From the NCBI GenBank assembly GCA_012799755.1, contig JAAZKQ010000691.1, forward strand, positions 1 through 12,363: DNA of 12,363 bases. Reading direction: 5' to 3'. The notes beneath the pieces were generated by a model, which was not told the DNA's origin, made no database searches, and saw only the letters and a list, made by a program, of their open reading frames with translations. Positions 6,972 to 12,249 of this stretch are shown here, in pieces. The position numbers were made by a program, and so were the translations under genes. The stretch is from Lentisphaerota bacterium. GTDB taxonomy: Bacteria > Verrucomicrobiota > Lentisphaeria > Oligosphaerales > Oligosphaeraceae. The first letter of the stretch is position 1. Each line of letters starts with the position of its first letter.

Positions 6972-8138
6972 TCAGTTGAGCTTGTTTTGTCCGTGGAATG
7001 ACTCGTTTGGGCGTGGCAGGCGCAGCATGGCGGCAATGGCACGACTGCGGTCGTAGAGACTCTGGCGCGCCTGAGCCAGCACCCTGTCGAGGGGCAGGAC
7101 TGCCGACACCGTGCTGAAGCAAGCCGTGAAATGCGTGCGCAACGCTTCCTGGTCGCCCTCAATGGCGCCCGAAAGCAGTACGCAGGGCACGCCGGCGGCG
7201 CGCGCCAGTTCAGCCAGCGCCACGGGCAATTTGCCGCTGAGACTCTGCTGGTCTGTCCGGCCCTCGCCGGTAATGAGCAAGTCCGCATGCCGAAGCTTTT
7301 CCGGCAAGCCGACCAACTCAGCGACCAAGCGCGCGCCGGAACGCAGCTCGGCACCGGCGACCGTACGCAGAACGAAGCCGACGCCGCCGGCGGCGCCATC
7401 ACCCGGCTGCTCCAGGTCCTTCGCCAAGCCTTGCGCCTGCAAAACCGCCGCCCAGTGAGCCAACGCTGCGTCGAGCTCGGCGACCATGGCCGGCGTCGCC
7501 CCTTTTTGTGGACCGAATACCGCAGCGGCGCCGCGAGGCCCCGTCAGTGGATTGCTGACATCACAGGCGACGTGCAGACGCAGTGCGCGCAGGCGTTTTT
7601 CGCAGCCGCCGCTGTCAATGGCGGCCAAGCGCGCCAATGCCGCGCCGCCAGGCGGCAATTCCCGACCGTCGGCGTCCAGCAACCGACAGCCCAATGCCTG
7701 GAGCAAGCCGGCGCCGCCGTCAACCGTCGCGCTGCCGCCAATGCCGATAACGATTTCCTCAACGCCGGCGGCCATAGCTGCACAGATGAGCCGGCCTGTG
7801 CCGTAGCTGCTGGCGCGCAGGGGGTCCAATTCGCTTGCCTGCAACAGCTCAATACCGCTGGCGGCGGCCATTTCAACGAAGGCGCGGCGACCGTCAGGCA
7901 TCATTGCATACTGTGCCGTGATGCTGCGACCGAGGGGGTCCAGCACCGGCACGCTGTGCAGGGTTGCATTCGTGGCGGCGACCACCGCCGCCAGCGTGCC
8001 CTCGCCGCCGTCACCCATGGGTACGCAACAGAGCTCGGCGCTCGGCAACTCGGCGGCAAAGCCCGCCGCAATCACCGCGCAAACCTCGTCGCTGCGCATG
8101 CAGCCCTTGTATGAATCAGCCGCTATGACGATGTGCAT
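6972..8138 (-). CDS. glxK: Glycerate 2-kinase (GlxK/GarK family)
   Basis: The 388-aa protein matches the glycerate kinase family that phosphorylates D-glycerate to 2-phosphoglycerate in glyoxylate/glycerate assimilation. Visible family blocks are ADSYKG at 7-12, PMGDGGEGT at 40-48, GIGGSATVDGGAGLLQALG at 132-150, CDVSNPLTGPRGAAAVFGPQ at 192-211 and ITGEGRTDQQSLSGK at 289-303. Length is normal for the family. The ATG at 8138 is chosen since MHIVIAADS is the expected N-terminus and AGAGGAG lies about 8 bases upstream; the frame stays open to 8231 but the added 31 residues are not conserved in type. It is in the same direction as tetR-ribDE, 105 bases upstream, and divergent from the prepilin-like gene. 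No terminator is seen after it. The symbol is by family; garK is equally possible. Confidence 0.93.
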   Translation of the reverse strand: MHIVIAADSYKGCMRSDEVCAVIAAGFAAELPSAELCCVPMGDGGEGTLAAVVAATNATLHSVPVLDPLGRSITAQYAMMPDGRRAFVEMAAASGIELLQASELDPLRASSYGTGRLICAAMAAGVEEIVIGIGGSATVDGGAGLLQALGCRLLDADGRELPPGGAALARLAAIDSGGCEKRLRALRLHVACDVSNPLTGPRGAAAVFGPQKGATPAMVAELDAALAHWAAVLQAQGLAKDLEQPGDGAAGGVGFVLRTVAGAELRSGARLVAELVGLPEKLRHADLLITGEGRTDQQSLSGKLPVALAELARAAGVPCVLLSGAIEGDQEALRTHFTACFSTVSAVLPLDRVLAQARQSLYDRSRAIAAMLRLPRPNESFHGQNKLN

Positions 8139-8332
8139 GCCATAAGCTCCTCTTTTCCACTCGTTTCGCAGCCGTGCTGCTGGCTTTTGGCCCGCAGCCG
8201 TTGACCTAATCCATGATCCCGCAACAGCCAAGCGTTTGTTTCCCGGTCGTACTGCGGGCTTTCAACTCGCAGCGTGACATGATTCCGCAAGCGGAGCGGA
8301 GCCAAACCCATAGCAGCTCACAACCCCGAACT

Positions 8333-8441
8333 ATGGACAATAATGGACAATATGGACACGATGGACGACAGCATATCTACCCCGTCCATCTTGTCCCCGA
8401 TGTCCCCTGTGTCTCATACCAAAGAGGGGCCGATTATGTCC
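8333..8441. repeat. Phased ATGGAC / GTCCAT repeat cluster with hairpin
   Basis: ATGGAC begins at 8333, 8343, 8352 and 8361, steps of 10, 9 and 9 bases. Inverse copies follow: GTCCAT at 8384, TTGTCC at 8391 and ATGTCC at 8400 and 8436. The segments 8354-8367 and 8383-8396 pair as a 14-bp stem with one mismatch around a 15-base loop. This takes up much of the 435-base gap between glxK and the prepilin-like gene (8139-8573). The rest of the gap shows only an AT-rich stretch at 8461-8520 containing TACAAT at 8514-8519, a possible -10 box for the plus-strand gene. Confidence 0.6.
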
Positions 8442-8513
8442 CCTTCCCTGTCTTGGTAATTACGAAACTATTCCTATATTAACCTAACTCTTATTTTATC
8501 TTAACTTTTTTTG

Positions 8514-8519
8514 TACAAT
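8514..8519 (+). promoter_or_regulatory. Possible -10 box of the prepilin-like gene
   Basis: TACAAT lies in an AT-rich stretch 55 bases before the ATG at 8574 and follows a run of seven T. No convincing -35 hexamer is found at 16-18 bases. The local AT content stands out from the GC-rich surroundings, which supports a promoter region. Confidence 0.35.
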
Positions 8520-8573
8520 ACTACTGTTTCGGTTCCTCTTGATGTTTTCCGATCAACCCAAGGAAGCCCTGCG

Positions 8574-9299
8574 ATGTCTTGGAAATACCTTAAACGCAGT
8601 GTGTGTTTCACTCTCATTGAATTGCTGGTCGTCATTGCCATTATCGCCATTCTTGCCGCCATGCTGCTGCCGGCACTGGCCAAGGCGCGGGATAAGGCGC
8701 GGGCGATTACTTGCGTGAATAATCTCAAGCAGATCGGCCTTTACCAGACCATGTATTTGGACGACAATGATGGCGTCATCCAAAAGCGCAGCGGATCCAT
8801 CCGGCCGACGAGCGTCGGCAAATGGCCCGACGTGCTCGTTCCCTACATTTACCCCGGCGTCGCCGCCAGCGACTGGAGTTTTCATCGAGCCAGGCAGACC
8901 AGTGCCGGATGGCAGCCCCGCGACCCATTTGCCTGCCCCAGCTCGGAGCCCTGCGACTACAGCCGCAAATCCCTGCACTACGGCGGTAACACGTCCGGCT
9001 ATCTGTCCTACGGTACCAGCAGCGGCGACAAAGTTAACACCATCATGAACATTGACAACCCGTCCAATCGCGCTTTTTGCATGGACATGAGCCGTATCGC
9101 CACCACCCAGTGGAGCATCAGCTGCTACCTCGGCAAGCGCTCAGAAGCCGTGTCCGGCGGCGGCTTCCTCCGCCATAGTTCAAACTCAATGCTTAATGTC
9201 TGCTTCGCTGACGGACACGTCACCAGCATGAAACTCAACGCTCTGCCCATTGACGCCAGCACCGGCGACATGGACAATTTCTGGGGAAAAATGCCGTAA
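8574..9299 (+). CDS. Prepilin-type N-terminal cleavage/methylation domain protein (pseudopilin-like)
   Basis: The 241-aa protein begins MSWKYLKRSVC-FTLIELLVV, a type IV prepilin/pseudopilin leader with the Glu at +5 after the expected cleavage point and a hydrophobic helix to about residue 36. It ends with a processing-associated motif: His201, then NVCFADGHV with Asp213-Gly214. The usual spacing is H-X9-DG; here it is H-X11-DG. The -1 residue is Cys11 rather than the usual glycine. Proteins of this type are present in many copies in Lentisphaerota and related phyla, from general knowledge. It is likely exported, membrane-anchored by the N-terminal helix, with a globular outer domain holding Cys121, Cys127, Cys169 and Cys184. 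The ATG at 8574 has AAGGAAG about 7 bases upstream. The gene appears to stand alone. Confidence 0.88.
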   Translation: MSWKYLKRSVCFTLIELLVVIAIIAILAAMLLPALAKARDKARAITCVNNLKQIGLYQTMYLDDNDGVIQKRSGSIRPTSVGKWPDVLVPYIYPGVAASDWSFHRARQTSAGWQPRDPFACPSSEPCDYSRKSLHYGGNTSGYLSYGTSSGDKVNTIMNIDNPSNRAFCMDMSRIATTQWSISCYLGKRSEAVSGGGFLRHSSNSMLNVCFADGHVTSMKLNALPIDASTGDMDNFWGKMP

Positions 9300-9362
9300 A
9301 CCAGAATAATATCAGCATGGACTGCACAGCGGTCGGCAGTGGATTCGCACCCTCAGTCGGCC

Positions 9363-9432
9363 GCTTCTTTTTTGGGGGGCATGTGCGCAATCTGACACAG
9401 GATTTAACACATGCGCACAGGCCGAAAGAAGC
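9363..9432. repeat. Nested inverted repeats downstream of the prepilin-like gene
   Basis: GCTTCTTT (9363-9370) pairs with AAAGAAGC (9425-9432), and inside it TGTGCGCA (9382-9389) pairs with TGCGCACA (9412-9419); a further AATC/GATT pair is inside that. The inner hairpin follows the prepilin-like gene by about 80 bases. No T-run follows on the plus strand, so it is not a standard terminator. The gap 9300-9572 otherwise holds two short direct repeats and the tRNA terminator. Confidence 0.45.
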
Positions 9433-9456
9433 CCGTTATTGCCGTCTTCACGAAGG

Positions 9457-9511
9457 TTGCTACAGAATTGCTACAGTTTCGCAGCAAAAAAGGGGGTAAA
9501 ATGGGGTAAAA
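9457..9511. repeat. Two short direct-repeat pairs left of the attachment site
   Basis: TTGCTACAG occurs at 9457-9465 and 9468-9476 (step 11), and GGGGTAAAA at 9493-9501 and 9503-9511 (step 10). Steps of about one helical turn are usual for integrase arm-type sites. They lie on the chromosomal side of the tRNA fragment, which is not where an arm of the right-hand element is expected. Confidence 0.45.
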
Positions 9512-9526
9512 ACTGGGAACACGGAC

Positions 9527-9563
9527 AAAAAAAAGGACTTGCGGTTTTTTGCCGTAAGTCCTT
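9527..9563 (-). terminator. Rho-independent terminator of the tRNA-Leu gene
   Basis: On the minus strand AAGGACTTACGG (9563-9552) and CCGCAAGTCCTT (9544-9533) form a 12-bp stem with one mismatch around a 7-base loop. The stem is followed by an unbroken T-run (the eight A of 9527-9534 on the plus strand, overlapping the stem foot). It begins 9 bases after the CCA end of the tRNA fragment, so it is most simply the original terminator of that tRNA gene. Confidence 0.75.
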
Positions 9564-9572
9564 GATAATCAA

Positions 9573-9634
9573 TGGTACCGGAGGTGGGAGTCGAACCCAC
9601 ACGCCCTTGCGGACACCAGATTTTGAGTCTAAGC
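9573..9634 (-). pseudogene. tRNA-Leu(CAA) 3' fragment, probable attachment site
   Basis: Read on the minus strand this has an anticodon loop CTCAAAA (anticodon CAA, leucine), 3' anticodon strand TCTGG, a long class II variable arm TGTCC-GCAA-GGGCG, a T-arm with perfect GTGGG/CCCAC stem and TTCGACT loop, the 3' acceptor strand CTCCGGT, discriminator A and CCA. No 5' acceptor strand ACCGGAG and no proper D-arm precede it. The 5' anticodon strand is TTAGA where CCAGA would be expected. It is therefore a 3' part broken in the anticodon arm, beside an integrase gene, as expected of an attachment site. AGA/TCT flank a 7-base loop at 9621-9627, the size of a tyrosine-recombinase overlap region. Confidence 0.85.
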
Positions 9635-9654
9635 CGCTATACTTGGTTTTTGAT

Positions 9655-9676
9655 TTTTGGTTCCCTTTTGGTTCCC
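9655..9676. repeat. Tandem 11-bp repeat, candidate integrase arm sites
   Basis: TTTTGGTTCCC occurs twice head to tail (9655-9665 and 9666-9676), about 20 bases inside the element from the tRNA fragment. ACGATA also occurs twice close by (9704-9709 and 9712-9717). Position between core site and integrase gene fits arm-type binding sites of a tyrosine recombinase. Confidence 0.5.
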
Positions 9677-9786
9677 TTATGATTAAGTTTTTCATTTTTT
9701 TTAACGATAACACGATATACATTTAGACAACTGAAAAAAACTGGAAACAAACAATTGCCATAACGTTAAAAGCTGGAAAAATCCAC

Positions 9787-11253
9787 ATGGTTAAAAAAGT
9801 TAGTGGGGTTATTTGCCGACGGGGCGTAAAAGAAACGTATTACTTGCGTTACAAGCTAAACGGTATAACAAGGCAAATACGACTATTGACGCCGGACGGC
9901 AAGCCGATACACGGAGCCGGGCCAAACGGAAAGCCATTAAGCCGCGCAGCCGCCGCCGAAGCACGGAAGACCGCCGAAGCTGCCGCCGGTCGGCATCTTT
10001 CGCATATCCGCGAAGCGGATAAGGTGGAGCAATTAAAGCAACTGCAAAGCGCCCTGAGCAACGCCGAGACCGCCGCCCGGGAAGCCGAAGCCGACCTATT
10101 AAACGCCCGCGCTACCATTGCGGATGGCTGGGCCTTGTTCATGGGCTGCCCAAAGCGCCCGGCAAGCTGCCGCCGCTACACAAGCGATAACATACCGCGT
10201 AATACAACCGCCGGCAATTATCGGGGCTATTATGGCCGCTTCATCATGTGGATGAATGAGAACAACCCCGAAGCGCGACTGTTGAGCGAAGTTACACCGG
10301 ATATGGCCGCCGCGTTTATGGATAGCATAGCCGCCACCGCCGCAAGTGGGACTTTTAATAAGTACCTGCAATTCTTTAAGTGTTTTTACTCCACCCTGGC
10401 CGACGCCAACAAGATCACCGTCGAGAAAAACCCCTTTGCGGATATTGAGCCGCAAGACGGCGAAACGCACAGTAAGCGCCCGCTGAGCCGCCAGCAAATA
10501 AGCGCCCTGCTGGATACCGCCGAGGGGGAATTGCAAGTGCTGATTGCCTTGGGCTACTTTACCGGGCTGCGTTTCGGTGACTGCTGCACCCTGCGTTGGG
10601 ACGAAGTGGACTTGTCCCGACAGATCATTGAGCGTATACCAAACAAGACCGCGCGAACTATAAAGGACAAGGCAAAAGCCACCGTTAAAATTGGCCTAGC
10701 GCCCTACTTGTCCGCGCTGCTGGCCGACCTGCCTAGGGCCAGCGAGTATGTTTTACCGGACATGGCCAACAGGCTGCAAAAAGGGCGTCATTCTGGCATT
10801 CACCGCGCAATAACGAGCCTCTTTGAGCGCTGCGGCATTGCCACCCGTGCCGATGGAACCGGGGCCGCTTACCACTATGAAGGCAAGCGCAAGGTGTACG
10901 AAAAGGGCCGACCCCGCGCCGTTGTCATTTATGGCTTTCATAGCTTGCGTTACAGCTACATCAGCCACAACGCCGAAGCGGGGACGCCCGCCGCCATTAT
11001 CCAGCGAAACGCCGGACATAGTAACCCCGCCATGACAGAACATTATACCCGCATATCAGACGCCGCCGCCGTGAAATACGCTAAGGCTTTGGATATATCG
11101 AACGAGAAAAGCGCCGGGGATATTATCATTGAAGCGCCACCGGCAACCGGAGCCGAAACCAGACGCGAACAACTGAAACGCATTATTGACGCCATGAGCG
11201 AAGAACAAATAAACATCCTACTGGAAAAGATGAAACAGGAAAGCCACAGTTAA
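9787..11253 (+). CDS. Tyrosine recombinase / phage-type integrase
   Basis: The 488-aa protein is a tyrosine integrase. Residues 1-35 (VICRRGVKETYYLRYKLNG) look like an arm-binding domain. Residues 55-108 are Ala/Glu-rich and probably a coiled coil, which makes the protein longer than the usual 300-420 aa. About 112-212 is the SAM-like core-binding domain. The catalytic domain (about 230-430) has Arg262 (FTGLRFGD), a likely Lys287 (PNKTAR), His385-x-x-Arg388 (GFHSLRYS), His411 (NAGHSNP) and the nucleophile Tyr420 (TEHYTRI): a complete set. An insertion at about 352-380 separates the core strands from the HxxR helix. The ATG has GGAAAAA about 8 bases upstream. It would catalyse insertion at the adjacent tRNA-Leu site; the gene ends 57 bases before a strong terminator. 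Confidence 0.95.
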   Translation: MVKKVSGVICRRGVKETYYLRYKLNGITRQIRLLTPDGKPIHGAGPNGKPLSRAAAAEARKTAEAAAGRHLSHIREADKVEQLKQLQSALSNAETAAREAEADLLNARATIADGWALFMGCPKRPASCRRYTSDNIPRNTTAGNYRGYYGRFIMWMNENNPEARLLSEVTPDMAAAFMDSIAATAASGTFNKYLQFFKCFYSTLADANKITVEKNPFADIEPQDGETHSKRPLSRQQISALLDTAEGELQVLIALGYFTGLRFGDCCTLRWDEVDLSRQIIERIPNKTARTIKDKAKATVKIGLAPYLSALLADLPRASEYVLPDMANRLQKGRHSGIHRAITSLFERCGIATRADGTGAAYHYEGKRKVYEKGRPRAVVIYGFHSLRYSYISHNAEAGTPAAIIQRNAGHSNPAMTEHYTRISDAAAVKYAKALDISNEKSAGDIIIEAPPATGAETRREQLKRIIDAMSEEQINILLEKMKQESHS

Positions 11254-11271
11254 GGCGCACCGGGAAAAAAT

Positions 11272-11280
11272 TGCTATAAT
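11272..11280 (+). promoter_or_regulatory. Consensus extended -10 box
   Basis: TGCTATAAT is a perfect TGn-TATAAT extended -10 element, 19 bases after the integrase stop. No -35 hexamer is evident, which extended -10 promoters do not need. The terminator at 11311-11339 lies only about 30 bases downstream, so a transcript from here would be about 50 bases unless it reads through. Confidence 0.45.
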
Positions 11281-11286
11281 ATCATA

Positions 11287-11339
11287 ACTAACTGAGCCTC
11301 AGCACCTAACAAAGACGACGGGCCCCCCGTCGTCTTTTT
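11287..11339 (+). ncRNA. Possible very short RNA between promoter and terminator
   Basis: If the extended -10 at 11272-11280 is used, transcription would begin near 11287 and end at the T-run near 11339. The product would carry a small CTGAG-C-CTCAG palindrome (11292-11302) and the terminator hairpin. It could be a regulatory RNA, an attenuated leader of the downstream xis-like gene, or an artefact of chance. There is no homology evidence. Confidence 0.2.
11311..11339 (+). terminator. Strong rho-independent terminator behind the integrase gene
   Basis: AAAGACGACGGG (11311-11322) and CCCGTCGTCTTT (11326-11337) form a perfect 12-bp stem around loop CCC, ending in five T (11335-11339). The A-rich 5' foot also allows some activity on the other strand. 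Confidence 0.92.
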
Positions 11340-11362
11340 GTGTTTTTACATATAGAAACTTT

Positions 11363-11388
11363 ATCAGTAAGCCGTATCAGTAAACCGT
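11363..11388. repeat. 13-bp tandem repeat (iteron-like)
   Basis: ATCAGTAAGCCGT (11363-11375) is followed directly by ATCAGTAAACCGT (11376-11388), 12 of 13 bases equal. It lies in the gene-free gap 11254-11573 upstream of the helix-turn-helix gene and could be a binding site for that protein or for the integrase. Confidence 0.5.
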
Positions 11389-11411
11389 TGAAAATAAAGA
11401 TATTATGTAAA

Positions 11412-11428
11412 ACAAACAGCTTGTTTGT
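11412..11428. promoter_or_regulatory. Operator-like inverted repeat upstream of the xis-like gene
   Basis: ACAAACA (11412-11418), GCT, TGTTTGT (11422-11428) is a perfect 7-bp inverted repeat with a 3-base centre, too short and without a T-run to be a terminator. A looser CCAAG/CTTGG pair follows at about 11437-11461. Possible promoter elements downstream are TTGATA at 11467-11472 and TATGGA at 11490-11495 (17-base spacer), which are weak. Confidence 0.4.
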
Positions 11429-11524
11429 AACATCAACCAAGCACAAACGGTTACAACTTGGCATAATTGATAAAAACGCATGGCGTATATATGGATAACG
11501 GCAATGTAAAACAAAGGAAAAGTT

Positions 11525-11671
11525 ATGCAGCCGACAACAAATAACGCCAGCAAGAAAACACAGGGGAAACATTATGCAGCTAAAAGATTCAATAACGCCA
11601 AGTGTCTTAAACGCCGCCGTCGGATTATTGCAACCATACGCGCCAGACTTGTCACCGCGCGCTTTAGTTAA
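11525..11671 (+). CDS. Possible 48-aa basic ORF overlapping the xis-like gene
   Basis: An ATG at 11525 with a good upstream AAAGGAAAA opens a 48-codon frame that runs 98 bases into the next gene in another frame. The peptide is strongly basic (many Lys/Arg, no acidic residue). It could be a short leader whose translation affects the downstream gene, but most of its length is the shadow of that gene, so the composition carries little weight. Only the ribosome site supports it. Confidence 0.25.
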   Translation: MQPTTNNASKKTQGKHYAAKRFNNAKCLKRRRRIIATIRARLVTARFS

Positions 11672-11903
11672 GGCCATTAAGAGCTATCAGGAAAACGACA
11701 CGCCAGCAACGCCAGACGATGCAAAGATTGAAAGGCCATTAACCAGAAAAGAAGTTGCTGAGCTGTTGGGCTGTACTACCGCAACCGTTAACCGCTATAT
11801 GAACCTTGGCAAATTGCGCCGCATAAAGTTATCAACTACAAGCGTTCGCATTGATGCCGCGAGCGTTCGTAATTTGCTTAACGGCATGAACGACATGGAA
11901 TAA
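11574..11903 (+). CDS. Helix-turn-helix DNA-binding protein, excisionase/MerR-like
   Basis: The 109-aa protein has a C-terminal winged helix-turn-helix of the MerR/excisionase (HTH_17) type at about 55-103: PLTRKEVAELLGCTTATVNRYMNLGKLRRIKL, ending in the typical RIDAASVRNLL. Residues 1-50 form a helical N-terminal part of unknown role (LNAAVGLLQPYAPDLSPRALVKAIKSY). In an element end with an integrase, such proteins are usually excision directionality factors or regulators of the element. ATG 11574 has AGGGG seven bases upstream. It reads in the same direction as the integrase but behind a terminator, so it has its own promoter. Most single-domain Xis proteins are 60-75 aa, so the N-terminal part is extra. 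Confidence 0.8.
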   Translation: MQLKDSITPSVLNAAVGLLQPYAPDLSPRALVKAIKSYQENDTPATPDDAKIERPLTRKEVAELLGCTTATVNRYMNLGKLRRIKLSTTSVRIDAASVRNLLNGMNDME

Positions 11904-11943
11904 TGTATTTTCTTGTTCTCTTGGAAAAAGAGGAAGGGCAAGC

Positions 11944-12249
11944 ATGGAGAAGCGAAAAACAGGCTATCATTTCGACAATGAAGAAGCCATTTTATTAGAG
12001 GCAATTAAACGACCGGATATTTTTCTCCAATGTTGCCAAAATCTTTTTGGGGAAATGCTGGCCACCATTGAAAAAGTGCCACATCACCCGGCCGCGCAAG
12101 ATATGGCTGAGGGCTTATTTGTGCTTTTCACTGAGTTTGCCTTTTTTGGGAAACGTAACCAATTTCAGATAATCCTTGACGCCGTTTTTGATGGAGTGGG
12201 GGAAGCGAATAAAAAAATGCGCATGGGGACGCCGCAAGGGAAAGAGTAA
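11944..12249 (+). CDS. Hypothetical protein of the integrative element
   Basis: I do not recognise this 101-aa protein. It is soluble in character, with a charged N-terminus (MEKRKTGYHFDNEEAILLEAI), a Cys-Cys pair at 30-31 and a hydrophobic, Phe-rich middle (GLFVLFTEFAFFG) in predicted helices. There is no signal peptide and no motif I can name. The start is well supported by AGGAAGG about 8 bases upstream. It follows the helix-turn-helix gene by 40 bases in the same direction and is AT-rich like that gene, so the two are probably one transcription unit of the element. Confidence 0.7.
   Translation: MEKRKTGYHFDNEEAILLEAIKRPDIFLQCCQNLFGEMLATIEKVPHHPAAQDMAEGLFVLFTEFAFFGKRNQFQIILDAVFDGVGEANKKMRMGTPQGKE

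Noticed and set aside
7131..8114. Plus-strand open frame of 327 codons
   Set aside because: It is opposite glxK, whose motifs are intact over the entire length.
8333..8441. CRISPR array
   Set aside because: The repeats are 6-8 bases with spacers of 2-4 bases and occur in both orientations, unlike CRISPR repeats and spacers.
8213..8482. Plus-strand open frame of 89 codons
   Set aside because: It runs through the ATGGAC repeat cluster and hairpin, has no ribosome site and no family resemblance.
9439..9726. Plus-strand open frame of 95 codons containing GGSRTHTPLRTPDFES
   Set aside because: This peptide is the antisense translation of the tRNA-Leu 3' part, a well-known spurious protein in databases. 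It also crosses the terminator and the element junction.
11306..11677. Minus-strand open frame of 123 codons
   Set aside because: It covers the integrase terminator, the 13-mer repeats and the start of the helix-turn-helix gene; no ribosome site supports it.
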